Positions 41,527 to 49,900 of a stretch of DNA of 64,000 nucleotides are shown one piece after another. The stretch covers positions 682,001-746,000 of the forward strand of contig NZ_CP128647.1 in assembly GCF_030644205.1 (NCBI RefSeq), written 5' to 3'. The DNA comes from Mogibacterium neglectum. Its GTDB lineage: Bacteria; Bacillota; Clostridia; Peptostreptococcales; Anaerovoracaceae. The notes beneath the pieces were generated by a model. That model saw only the letters and a list, made by a program, of their open reading frames with translations. It searched no databases and had not been told where the DNA came from. Numbering within the stretch: position 1 is the stretch's first letter; every line of letters starts with the position of its first letter. The position numbers and the translations under genes are program-made.

Positions 41527-43179
41527 GTGGCAGAAACATTTCACTTTAATATTTCTATGATAAGCAGAGGAAAAAGTAAATCGGCAGTTGCAAGTGCAGC
41601 ATATATCTCTTGTGAGAAAATCAAAAATGAATGGGACGGAGAAGTTCACGATTACCATAATAAAAAGGGACTTTTACATTCAGAAATCTTCTTGCCGGAG
41701 AATGTTCCCATAGCATTAAAAGATAGAACTACATTATGGAACAGCGTTGAACTAAATGAGAAAGCAAGCAATGCACAGCTTGCAAGAAATTTTATCATTG
41801 CTCTACCAAAAGAATTATCCTTTGAAGAAAACAAGAAACTCATTACCGACTTCATACAAGAACATTTTGTATCAAAAGGAATGATAGCAGACCTTGCAAT
41901 TCATGATGAAAGTGATGAAGAAAATAACAATATCCATGCACATATTATGACTACTCTTAGACCGATTAATAAAAAAGGAGAGTGGCTGGCAAAAAGCAAA
42001 AAAGAATATGTTCTTGATGAAAAGGGAGAAAAGATAAAACTAAAAAGTGGTAATTACAAAACAAGAAAAGTAGAGCTGACAGACTGGAACGATAAAGGCA
42101 ACGCAGAGAAATGGAGAAAGAATTTTGCAAGCCTTTGTAATCAGTATTTAGAAAAAAATCATCAGGAAAAGAGAGTAGATCATCGTTCCTACAAAAGACA
42201 AGGGATAGAAGAAATCCCAACCATTCACATGGGAGCAAGTGCCAGTGCCTTAGAGAAAAAAGGAATCGAAACCGACAAAGGAAATATCAATAGAGAAATC
42301 AAAAAGCATAACTCTTTAGTAAAAGCCATCAAGAACAAGATAAAAGAAATCACCTCTTGGATAGACTCTTTACTTGGAAATCTGCAAGCAAAATACGATG
42401 AGTATAAACAGACCAAGAAAGATGAACTGGAGAACAAAGCGGAACTCTTTAACCTCTATGAGTATATTTCTATCTACAACGAGATACAGGGAGAAAAAAC
42501 AAAAAATTTATCCTACTACGGACAGATAAAAAAGGGAAATGCAGACCTAAAGAGATTTGTAAAAGCAATCTACTATTTGAAAGATAATCATCTTCAAACC
42601 ATAGCAGACCTACAAGGAAAAGTCTTTGAACTGGCAAAGCAAAGTAAAAAGATAAGTGGTGATATTCAAGATAAAACACAAAGAATAAAAGACCTAAATC
42701 AATGTGTAAGCTGCATAGACGCTATCAGAGAAAACAAAGAAGTCTATCAGGAATACAAAAGCAAGACACTATTCAAAGACAGTTTTTACAATTCCCATAA
42801 AAAAGAAATAGACAGATACCAAAGAGCAAGAAAGATCATAGAAAAATTTACTGGAACATCAGCTATAAAGTCGAGTGATTGGCAGAAAGAAATATCAAGC
42901 CTTGAAAATCAGATACAAGAGCTAACCAAAGATAAAGCTAAAGTTCAAGACGAATTTAAGCAGATAGACCATATCAAATATGCAGTAAAGATTGTCAATG
43001 AAGAGTATGGAATAGACCTAAGCATAGAGATAGACAAGGCAATTAAGAGAGGAGATAAACCAAGTGTGATTGCACAACTGAAAAAATTCCAAGAGCAAGA
43101 GGAAATAAAGGGGCAGTACAAACAAAAAGCCAAGGAAAAGGCTAAAGAAAATTATAAAAATAAAGGGGAGGAAAGATAA
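41527..43179 (+). CDS. E2 MobA/MobL (MobQ) relaxase
   Basis: 550 residues, GTG start after AAAGGAGC. Relaxase domain: FHFNISMISRGKSKSAVASA followed by AAYISCEKI, metal motif NNIHAHIMTTLRPI, and RVDHRSYKRQGIEEIPTIHM. The rest is coiled coil with a Lys-rich end. Two bases separate it from the replication gene, implying co-translation. Confidence 0.93.
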   Translation: MAETFHFNISMISRGKSKSAVASAAYISCEKIKNEWDGEVHDYHNKKGLLHSEIFLPENVPIALKDRTTLWNSVELNEKASNAQLARNFIIALPKELSFEENKKLITDFIQEHFVSKGMIADLAIHDESDEENNNIHAHIMTTLRPINKKGEWLAKSKKEYVLDEKGEKIKLKSGNYKTRKVELTDWNDKGNAEKWRKNFASLCNQYLEKNHQEKRVDHRSYKRQGIEEIPTIHMGASASALEKKGIETDKGNINREIKKHNSLVKAIKNKIKEITSWIDSLLGNLQAKYDEYKQTKKDELENKAELFNLYEYISIYNEIQGEKTKNLSYYGQIKKGNADLKRFVKAIYYLKDNHLQTIADLQGKVFELAKQSKKISGDIQDKTQRIKDLNQCVSCIDAIRENKEVYQEYKSKTLFKDSFYNSHKKEIDRYQRARKIIEKFTGTSAIKSSDWQKEISSLENQIQELTKDKAKVQDEFKQIDHIKYAVKIVNEEYGIDLSIEIDKAIKRGDKPSVIAQLKKFQEQEEIKGQYKQKAKEKAKENYKNKGEER

Positions 43180-43181
43180 AA

Positions 43182-43934
43182 ATGGCAGACAACAGAAGAT
43201 ACTATTGGTTAAAATTGAAAGAAGATTTTTTTACAGATAAGAGAATCAAAAGGCTAAGAAAAATATCAGGAGGAGATACCTATACAATCATCTATCTTAA
43301 ATTGCTTTTACTTAGCTTAAAAGATAGTGGGAAGCTGTATTATGATGGAGTAGAAACAGACTTTATCAAAGAGATTGCCTTAACGATTGATGAAACGGAA
43401 GATGATGTAATGGTTACAGTAAATTATATTATAGCACAAGGCTTGATGGAGATAATCACAGAAAATGACGAGTATTTTTTAACAGAAATCCCAAGTCTTA
43501 TAGGTTCAGAAACAGCTTCTACAAGGCGTTCAAGAAAATCGAGAGGACAAAAAGCGTTGCAATGCAACACTGGTGCAACACCTTGCAACCTTTTGCAACA
43601 AAACTGCAACGGAGATATAGAGATAGATAAAGAGATAGATATAGAGTTAGAAAAAGAGGGGGAGATAGAAAAAATATCCCCCAACCTTTATGGAGAATAT
43701 AAAAATGTTTCCTTAACCGATGAAGAATATGGGAAGTTAAAGGATAAAATGCAAGGTCATAGGGAAGAAATGATAGAGAAGCTGTCAACCTATATGCAAA
43801 GCACGGGAAGAAACTATAAAGATCATTATGCGACCTTAGTTCATTGGTATGAGCAAGATAAAGTTAAATTAAAAGAAAGCCATAAATCAAAAATATATAC
43901 CCTTGAAGATTATGACAAGGGGGAACACTTGTAG
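43182..43934 (+). CDS. E2 replication protein (phage replisome organizer N-terminal domain)
   Basis: 250 residues. N-terminus RRYYWLKLKEDFFTDKRIKR and LRKISGGDTYTIIYLKLLLL is the Phage_rep_org_N domain. A Ser/Asn/Cys-rich linker follows, and then a DnaD-like C-terminal segment (MQSTGRNYKDHYATLVHWY ... YDKGEHL) that mirrors the ICE RepA ending. Unlike the ICE locus, no helicase loader follows. Confidence 0.83.
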   Translation: MADNRRYYWLKLKEDFFTDKRIKRLRKISGGDTYTIIYLKLLLLSLKDSGKLYYDGVETDFIKEIALTIDETEDDVMVTVNYIIAQGLMEIITENDEYFLTEIPSLIGSETASTRRSRKSRGQKALQCNTGATPCNLLQQNCNGDIEIDKEIDIELEKEGEIEKISPNLYGEYKNVSLTDEEYGKLKDKMQGHREEMIEKLSTYMQSTGRNYKDHYATLVHWYEQDKVKLKESHKSKIYTLEDYDKGEHL

Positions 43935-44107
43935 ACCTCGTACAAGACGGTGGGAAGGTGTTTTTAGAGCGTTAATGATAAAATAGGTATCAGACTATAG
44001 CTAAGTGTAAAATATGGCTTAAAATTGCAGTATGGAAAAAATATCGTATTTATGATAAAATGATAGTGATATGGTAATAAACTCAGTTATAAGGAGAGGA
44101 TATATAA

Positions 44108-44431
44108 ATGCGAATTCAATTTACTGTAACCGATGAAGAACTTGAAATTTTAACTAAAAAAGCAATAGAGGGAGGTTTCCCAAGCGTTACTGAATATTGT
44201 AAGTGTAGTAGTTTACAAGAAAATACAAGCTATGCTGACCTATATACTACCTTATTAAACAAAATTAGCTCTTTACCAAAGGACAAAGAATTTGTTTTGA
44301 GAGAGTTAATCGCAACACCTCCGGCATTGATTGGCAGATGGTTTTATGAAAATGTAAATAAGGGACTTGTAAAAAATGTGGAACACATCGGAAAAGCTGA
44401 AGGCGGAGTAGAAAAATATAAAAGAATATAA
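44108..44431 (+). CDS. Hypothetical protein of E2
   Basis: 107 residues, AAGGAGAGG upstream. Begins MRIQFTVTDEELEILTKKA, which suggests a short DNA-binding or plasmid-mobilisation-type N-terminus, and contains LIATPPALIGRWFYENVNKG. I do not recognise the family. Stands between the replication and ORF6N genes in a region with no other function visible. Confidence 0.6.
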   Translation: MRIQFTVTDEELEILTKKAIEGGFPSVTEYCKCSSLQENTSYADLYTTLLNKISSLPKDKEFVLRELIATPPALIGRWFYENVNKGLVKNVEHIGKAEGGVEKYKRI

Positions 44432-44502
44432 GACTTATTCAAAAAGCTACGCAGTGCGTGGCGAATTGGAAAAGAATTTAGATAATGTTGGAGGTGCATT
44501 TC

Positions 44503-45510
44503 ATGGCAGAAGAAAATAAAGAGATAGTTATTGTAGATGATAAAACTATACAAGAAAAAATATATCTTATTCGTGGGCAAAAAGTAATGCTTGATGCAGA
44601 TTTAGCTGAAATATATGGTTATGAAACAAAAAACTTTAATAGACAGGTGAAAAACAACGCAGAAAAATTTGAAGGTGAAGACTTCATGTTCCAATTAACG
44701 GACGAAGAAATGGTAGAACTTTCAAGGTGCAAAAATTTCACCTTGAACAGAGGGACTGGTAGAGGAAGTAATATTAAATACAATCCTTATGCCTTTACAG
44801 AACAAGGTATTTATATGCTGATGACTGTATTAAGAGGTGAACTTGCTGTTAAGCAAAGCAGAGCTTTAGTTAGAACATTTAAGCAAATGAAAGATTTTAT
44901 CATTGAAAACCAAGATTTTATCGGTTCAAAAGAATTAGTTCAAATAGCAGTACAGACAAATCAAAATACAAAGGATATAGCTGAAATAAAGTCGCAAATG
45001 GCTACAAAAGAAGATTTGAAAAAGGTTATGGATAATTTTATAGATCCGGACACATACAAGCATTTCCTTTTAATGAACGGAGATAAGATTGAAGCAGATG
45101 TTGCCTATACCAAAATATATAAGTCTGCAAAGAAAAGCATTTATGTGATAGACAACTATATAGGCTTGAAAACCTTAGAATTATTAAGGGCTGCAAAAGA
45201 CAATGTTGAAATTATAGTCTTTAGCGACAATGTGAAGAACAAGGATATGCTGACAAAAAATATCCTAAACGATTTTAGAAAAGATTACCCTAATATCAAT
45301 CTGAAGATGAAAATTGCAGGTAAAAAGTATCACGATAGATATATTGCCATTGACTATGGAACAGACAGTGAAGCCTTTTATCTTTGCGGAGCTTCATCAA
45401 AAGATGCAGGAAATAAAATATCAAGTATTACAAAGATAGAGGAATCTTCCAAGGATATGTATCATATGATGTTTGGCGGAATGCTGAACAATAAGGATTT
45501 GAAAATTTAA
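44503..45510 (+). CDS. ORF6N-domain protein with a PLD-like C-terminal half
   Basis: 335 residues from ATG 44503 (GGAGGTGCATTTC). N-terminal ORF6N/Bro-like DNA-binding domain: IYLIRGQKVMLDADLAEIYG, VKNNAEKFEGEDFMFQLT, NPYAFTEQGIYMLMTVLRG. After a linker, residues ~200-330 contain YHDRYIAIDYG, which fits HxKx4D of phospholipase-D-like nucleases with Arg replacing Lys. Only one such motif is seen. Phage antirepressor or nuclease-like role possible. Confidence 0.75.
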   Translation: MAEENKEIVIVDDKTIQEKIYLIRGQKVMLDADLAEIYGYETKNFNRQVKNNAEKFEGEDFMFQLTDEEMVELSRCKNFTLNRGTGRGSNIKYNPYAFTEQGIYMLMTVLRGELAVKQSRALVRTFKQMKDFIIENQDFIGSKELVQIAVQTNQNTKDIAEIKSQMATKEDLKKVMDNFIDPDTYKHFLLMNGDKIEADVAYTKIYKSAKKSIYVIDNYIGLKTLELLRAAKDNVEIIVFSDNVKNKDMLTKNILNDFRKDYPNINLKMKIAGKKYHDRYIAIDYGTDSEAFYLCGASSKDAGNKISSITKIEESSKDMYHMMFGGMLNNKDLKI

Positions 45511-45557
45511 TATGTAAATGGTAAAGCGTTATTCAATGAATAGCTATAAGACTTGCG

Positions 45558-45592
45558 AAAGGCGGTAGAAATAAAATTCTATCGTCTTTTTT
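45558..45592 (+). terminator. Hairpin with U-tract upstream of E2 tnpW
   Basis: Stem AAAGGCGGTAGAA / TTCTATCGTCTTT (G-U pair), 6-base loop, T-run, ~28 bases before the next start. Same stem family as 21582 and 47519. Confidence 0.8.
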
Positions 45593-45619
45593 AATTGCAA
45601 CTAATAGGAGGAAAATAAT

Positions 45620-45805
45620 ATGCACGAAAACAGAAATGAACAAAATACTGGAACAAAGACCATAAAGAAGATAGGAAGGGCAACTTACGAGGTTGTAGTC
45701 CATTTTAATGAAAATGCGACTGAAACCATGCAAGATAAATTGAAAAGGATAATGCTTAGGGAAATGGAGAGAGAAAAACATCAAAAAGTCGATAAAAATG
45801 ATTAG
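45620..45805 (+). CDS. TnpW-like small protein (E2)
   Basis: 61 residues, AGGAGG upstream. Core IKKIGRATYEVVVHFNENA and ETMQDKLKRIMLREME parallel the E1 protein at 30000. Last gene before the right end, as in Tn4451-type elements. Confidence 0.72.
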   Translation: MHENRNEQNTGTKTIKKIGRATYEVVVHFNENATETMQDKLKRIMLREMEREKHQKVDKND

Positions 45806-45812
45806 AAAGTCC

Positions 45813-45831
45813 TTGACAAGTTGTTACAGGA
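45813..45831 (+). promoter_or_regulatory. Outward -35 element at the right end of E2
   Basis: TTGACA (45813-45818) within CCTTGACAAG, a context shared with the E1 right end. 13 bases from the boundary; pairs with TAGAAT at 30648 in the circular form. Confidence 0.62.
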
Positions 45832-46626
45832 AAAACGGCAAAATCTATTCTTATCTCTTGTGGTGCAAGGCTTGCTCCATTTGATATTAGGGAACTTAGG
45901 GACTTGATGAGTGAAGATGAACTTGAGCTTGATACACTCGGAGATAGAAAAACGGCACTCTTTGTTATTATCTCTGATACTGATGATACCTTTAACTTTG
46001 TAGTATCCATTATGTACTCACAACTTTTTAATCTCTTATGTGATAAGGCAGATGATGTATATGGCGGACGATTACCTGTCCATGTGAGATGCTTGCTTGA
46101 TGAATTTGCAAACATCGGCTTAATTCCAAAGTTTGAGAAACTTATAGCAACAATCCGTTCCAGAGAAATATCAGCAAGTATCATACTTCAAGCACAATCT
46201 CAGCTAAAGGCAATCTACAAGGATAACGCTGATACAATCGTAGGTAACTGTGATAGTACCTTATTTCTTGGTGGCAAGGAGAAAACTACGCTAAAAGAAT
46301 TGTCTGAAACACTGGGAAAAGAAACTATCGATCTGTATAACACGTCGGAAACAAGGTCAAATCAAAAGTCTTTCGGACTTAATTATCAAAAGACAGGTAA
46401 GGAACTGATGAGCCAAGATGAGATTACTGTAATGGACGGTAGTAAATGTATTTTTCAGCTTAGAGGTGTAAGACCTTTTCTTTCAGATAAATTCGACATC
46501 ACAAAGCATAAGAACTATAAGTTCTTAGAAGATTATGACAAGAAGAATGTGTTTGATATTGAAGAATATATAAAGAGAAAAGGCAAGGTTAAGCTTAATA
46601 GAAATACGGTAATTACAAGATTGTAA
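45832..46626 (+). pseudogene. VirD4/TraG coupling protein, fragment 3 of 3
   Basis: Last 264 codons plus stop. Begins KTAKSILISCGARLAPFDI, in frame with fragment 2. Contains Walker B RCLLDEFANIGLIPKF and the VirD4 motif IILQAQSQLKAIY. An internal Met (45904) could be used as start but would give an ATPase without Walker A. With fragments 1 and 2 it makes a 593-residue protein. Confidence 0.92.
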
Positions 46627-46687
46627 GATTTACTGTTATAACTATATGGTCGAGGGTATATTTGATATAATAGAGCTAGATAAATTT

Positions 46688-47489
46688 GAATTTGTACACA
46701 GGATGGATTAGACTAATGAATATACATGAATTTGGAAAAGGTAATGAACAAGCAATTCTGCTGATACATCCTTCTGTTGTAAGATGGGATTATTTTGAAC
46801 ATTTAATTCCGCTTCTCAAAAACAAATATCATCTGATTATTCCGGCTCTTCCCGGATATGATTCTGAGGATGAAAGTGACTTTACAAGCATTGAGAAGAT
46901 CGCTGCCGAATTGAATGAGTGGCTTCAGGCTGAAGAGATTGCCGAATTGTATGCAGTATATGGGTGCTCGATGGGCGGCTCCGTTGCTTTAATGGTAACG
47001 CTTGGACAACTTATTCCAATCAGACACTGCATTATGGACGGAGGCATTACACCATATCAGCTACCATGGCTTGTCACACGCTTTATCGCCTTGAGAGACT
47101 ATCTCATGATAATGCTGGGCAGGACAGGTGGAGTGCGCTTGCTTGAGAAGGCTTTTGCTACCGATGAATATTCGAAGGAAGATCTTCAATATGTTGCAGA
47201 TGTTTTGAAGTGCTCCAGTAGAAAAACGTTATGGAGAACTTTTGACTCATGCAACAACTATAAGATTCCACAGCCCATTCCGAAGGTCGATACGCAAATG
47301 CATTACTGGTATGCCGATGGCGAAGAAAAGGAGCGAAAACTTGATATCGCCTACATGAATCAGCATTTTCCGCAAACAGAATTCAAGGTTTTGCCTAAAC
47401 TGGGGCATGCAGGTCTTGTTTTATTGAAACCGGATTTATTTGTGACAATGATAAACGAATTGTTTTGAGACAGACAAATTGCAGTTTGT
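46688..47489 (+). repeat. Hydrolase cassette, copy 2 of the 802-bp direct repeat
   Basis: Nearly identical to 26072-26873. It lies in the ICE backbone immediately after virD4, outside E1 and E2. Sequence past both ends diverges, although ~20 bases after the right end remain loosely similar. Confidence 0.92.
46716..47468 (+). CDS. Alpha/beta hydrolase (ICE backbone copy)
   Basis: 250 residues, differing from the E1 copy by one residue (Ile for Val in YLMIMLG). Same nucleophile elbow YGCSMGGSV and His motif LPKLGHAGL. A TATAAT at 46666-46671 precedes it; the sequence before the repeat differs from that at E1, so the two copies have different promoters. Substrate unknown. Confidence 0.85.
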   Translation: MNIHEFGKGNEQAILLIHPSVVRWDYFEHLIPLLKNKYHLIIPALPGYDSEDESDFTSIEKIAAELNEWLQAEEIAELYAVYGCSMGGSVALMVTLGQLIPIRHCIMDGGITPYQLPWLVTRFIALRDYLMIMLGRTGGVRLLEKAFATDEYSKEDLQYVADVLKCSSRKTLWRTFDSCNNYKIPQPIPKVDTQMHYWYADGEEKERKLDIAYMNQHFPQTEFKVLPKLGHAGLVLLKPDLFVTMINELF

Positions 47490-47518
47490 TGAACTGAAAA
47501 ATTGAATACTAAATGCGT

Positions 47519-47556
47519 AAGACGATAGAAAAGAAAAAAATCTATCGTCTTTTTTC
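47519..47556 (+). terminator. Terminator after the hydrolase copy in the ICE
   Basis: Perfect 11-bp stem AAGACGATAGA / TCTATCGTCTT, 11-base A-rich loop, T-run. Same stem family as 21582 and 45558. Confidence 0.88.
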
Positions 47557-47600
47557 ATACCTATTTTCAATTTATATTGCGATCAATAAATAGGGGAAAC

Positions 47601-47614
47601 TCGCTAATTAGCGA
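47601..47614. promoter_or_regulatory. 14-bp perfect palindrome
   Basis: TCGCTAATTAGCGA in the 345-base gap between hydrolase and the SSB-like gene. Possible binding site for a dimeric regulator. The rest of the gap holds the terminator at 47519, a leader ORF at 47701 and its hairpin. Confidence 0.35.
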
Positions 47615-47700
47615 ACTAGTATTTCAAGTACCTTTCACTAATATATACACGACAAAATGCTAATTCACTTAAATATGTTAAAGACAATAAAGGAGATAAG

Positions 47701-47796
47701 ATGATAAGGATCAGAAGTCCCACTAAGAAAAAACTAAATAGTAAGAGTATCAGCGATTGGAAAAGAAATACTCCAGTCGCTTTTTTATTGAATTGA
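47701..47796 (+). CDS. Leader ORF, 31 codons, overlapping a terminator
   Basis: AGGAGATAAG precedes ATG 47701; it begins MIRIRSPTKKKLNSKSI and ends 16 bases before the next gene. Its last codons run through the hairpin 47752-47781. A ribosome translating it would open the stem and may prevent termination, as proposed for leader ORFs in Tn916-type elements. Could also be a chance ORF. Confidence 0.45.
   Translation: MIRIRSPTKKKLNSKSISDWKRNTPVAFLLN
47752..47787 (+). terminator. Attenuator-like hairpin before the T4SS genes
   Basis: Stem AGCGATTGGA / TCCAGTCGCT (one G-U), 10-base loop, then TTTTTT. 26 bases before the SSB-like gene; overlaps the leader ORF. Confidence 0.75.
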
Positions 47797-47812
47797 AAAG
47801 GAGAAATTTTTA

Positions 47813-48124
47813 ATGAAGCAGGAAATGATTAACATCAACGCCAACTTAGTGGCGGAGCCTACCTTCTCAAGTTTTGAAAATGAAGGAGAGAAAGTGGAAG
47901 TTGCAAACTTCACGCTTGTAAAAAAGTACGGAAAGGGTAAGGAGTACATCAACTGTGCAGCTTATGGAGAAAAGACAGAAATAGCAAAAGCCTTTGAGAA
48001 AGGCGATTTAATTCATATCTTTGGTTACTTTAAGAAGCGTGAAAAAGAGGGAAAGACTTACAAAAACTTTGTAGTGAAGTCATATAACAAGATTGAAAAG
48101 AAAGAAGAAAACGAGGAGGAATAA
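47813..48124 (+). CDS. SSB-like OB-fold protein
   Basis: 103 residues, AAAAGGAGAA upstream. Pattern INANLVAEPTFSSFENEGEK, VEVANFTLVKKYGKGKEYIN, YINCAAYGEKTEIAKAFEKG matches the OB core of single-stranded DNA-binding proteins, shorter than SSB and with an acidic tail (KKEENEEE) like the SSB tip. Probably coats transferred DNA. Leads the T4SS gene run. Confidence 0.75.
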   Translation: MKQEMININANLVAEPTFSSFENEGEKVEVANFTLVKKYGKGKEYINCAAYGEKTEIAKAFEKGDLIHIFGYFKKREKEGKTYKNFVVKSYNKIEKKEENEEE

Positions 48125-48127
48125 CTT

Positions 48128-48343
48128 ATGGCATTTTTTACACAGGCAGTTAATGTATTAAAGATTTTGGTTATGGCAGTAGGTGCAGGACTTGGAGCAT
48201 GGGGCGTTATCAACCTGATGGAAGGATATGGTAATGACAATCCCGGTGCTAAGAGCCAAGGTATTAAGCAGCTTATGGCTGGAGGAGGTATCGTTCTTAT
48301 CGGACTTAAGCTCATTCCACTACTTGCCAATGTACTCAATTAA
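48128..48343 (+). CDS. Maff2-family small membrane protein (VirB2-like)
   Basis: 71 residues with two hydrophobic helices separated by a Gly/Asn loop (EGYGNDNPGAKSQGIKQLMA). Matches the Maff2 family, which occupies the pilin/VirB2 position in CTn-type elements. 3 bases after the SSB-like gene. Confidence 0.8.
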   Translation: MAFFTQAVNVLKILVMAVGAGLGAWGVINLMEGYGNDNPGAKSQGIKQLMAGGGIVLIGLKLIPLLANVLN

Positions 48344-48362
48344 GAAGAAAAGGAGAGCTTAG

Positions 48363-49226
48363 ATGTTTGGAATATTCGACAAGATAGAAGAATTCTTTAA
48401 GGAGCTTCTACTGGGCGGTATCCAAGCAAACTTAGAGTCCATGTTTCTTGATATCAACGACAAAGTTGGTGCGGTTGCAACAGATGTAGGTAAAACGCCT
48501 ATGGGGTGGAACGGAGATGTATTTGCCTTTATCAAAAGCATTAACGATTCCGTTATCATTCCAATAGCGGGACTAATCATCACAGCAGTTCTTTGTATTG
48601 AGCTTATCAATATGGTAATGCAAAAGAACAATATGCACGATACAGATACCTTTGAATTTTTCAAGTACATCATCAAGATGTGGATTGCTGTATGGTTAGT
48701 ATCCCATGCCTTTGAGTTTTCGATGGCGGTTTTTGATGTGGCACAGCACATGGTAAATAAGGCGGCAGGGGTGATAAATACCTCTGCCACCGTTTCCGGA
48801 GATCAGATAGTAGCAATGATGGATACCCTAAAAGAAAAGGGGCTTGGAGAACTTGTCATGATTCTCTTTGAAACCTCACTCATCAAGGTTGCTATACAGG
48901 TAATATCCGTTGTGATTATGCTTGTAGTTTACGGAAGAATGTTTGAGATTTATGTTTACTCATCGGTTTCAGCCATTCCATTTGCCACAATGGGAAATAA
49001 GGAGTGGGGACAGATTGGAACAAACTACATCAAAGGACTATTTGCACTTGGACTACAAGGACTCTTTTTAATGGTTTGTCTTGGAATTTACGCAGTTTTA
49101 GTTAAGACGATTAAGATAACAGATATACACACAAGTACAATGACGATACTTGGCTATGCGGTTTTGCTGGGGTTAATGATGCTAAAGAGCGGAACATTGG
49201 CCAAAAGCATATTAAATGCACACTAA
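48363..49226 (+). CDS. VirB6/TrbL-like conjugation membrane protein
   Basis: 287 residues. Soluble N-terminus (FGIFDKIEEFFKELLLGGIQ), then about six membrane helices, with VSSAIPFATMGN-like (SSVSAIPFATMGNKEWGQIG) and ILGYAVLLGLMMLKSGTLAK segments typical of CTn VirB6 proteins. Forms the inner-membrane channel of the type IV secretion system. Confidence 0.8.
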   Translation: MFGIFDKIEEFFKELLLGGIQANLESMFLDINDKVGAVATDVGKTPMGWNGDVFAFIKSINDSVIIPIAGLIITAVLCIELINMVMQKNNMHDTDTFEFFKYIIKMWIAVWLVSHAFEFSMAVFDVAQHMVNKAAGVINTSATVSGDQIVAMMDTLKEKGLGELVMILFETSLIKVAIQVISVVIMLVVYGRMFEIYVYSSVSAIPFATMGNKEWGQIGTNYIKGLFALGLQGLFLMVCLGIYAVLVKTIKITDIHTSTMTILGYAVLLGLMMLKSGTLAKSILNAH

Positions 49227-49243
49227 AAGAAAGGAAAGATAGT

Positions 49244-49507
49244 ATGAATAAAAGAAAAACAATATTTACAGCAGTAGTAATTGGAGCAGGTATTATGGCG
49301 ATAATTGATAGAATCAGGCTTCATAACAAGGTAAAAGAATTGGAAGAAAGAACAGATGACATCGGTCGCTGCCATAATGATTTTTGCTTAATGCAGGAAA
49401 GATATAACAAAAGTACGAATGAACAGATAGAGAGTATTCAGGAAGAAATCGGCTCTGTATATGAACACTTTGAGGAGCTGTCAAAGGGTAAAGAAGATGG
49501 GAGGTAA
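49244..49507 (+). CDS. Small membrane-anchored T4SS-region protein
   Basis: 87 residues: one N-terminal helix (TIFTAVVIGAGIMAIIDRI) and a coiled-coil remainder (KVKELEERTDDIG ... EQIESIQEEIGSVYEHFEEL). No firm family assignment. Between virB6-like and prgI genes. Confidence 0.65.
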   Translation: MNKRKTIFTAVVIGAGIMAIIDRIRLHNKVKELEERTDDIGRCHNDFCLMQERYNKSTNEQIESIQEEIGSVYEHFEELSKGKEDGR

Positions 49508-49510
49508 GAT

Positions 49511-49900
49511 ATGGCATATGTACCAATCCCTAAAGACTTAAATAGGGTAAAGACAAAGGTTGCTTTTAACCTAACGAAAAGGCAGCTCATAGGCTTCACA
49601 CTTGCAGGACTGGTTGGAATACCAGTCTATTTATTTATAAGGAAGTTTGTGCCAAATGACATAGCTGTCATATTCCTTATCGTATCCACGCTTCCTATCT
49701 TTTTCATCACACTATTTGAAAAGGACGGACTGACCTTTGAGAAATATTTTAAGCACATCTACCTTCATAAGTTTTATCAGCCAAAAAAGAGAGTGAGAAA
49801 GGAGGTTTACCTTGAACAAGAAAAGAAAAATTCAGCAAATAAAACTCATGCAAAACGAAAAGGCATTGAGAAGTCAAAAGCGGGACTTAAAGAAAAGTAA
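49511..49900 (+). CDS. PrgI-family T4SS protein (VirB3-like)
   Basis: 129 residues. Starts AYVPIPKDLNRVKTKVAFNL with the PrgI motif LTKRQLIGFTLAGLVGIPVY and a second helix at VIFLIVSTLPIFFITLFEKD. Overlaps virB4 by 89 bases in a different frame. Confidence 0.87.
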   Translation: MAYVPIPKDLNRVKTKVAFNLTKRQLIGFTLAGLVGIPVYLFIRKFVPNDIAVIFLIVSTLPIFFITLFEKDGLTFEKYFKHIYLHKFYQPKKRVRKEVYLEQEKKNSANKTHAKRKGIEKSKAGLKEK

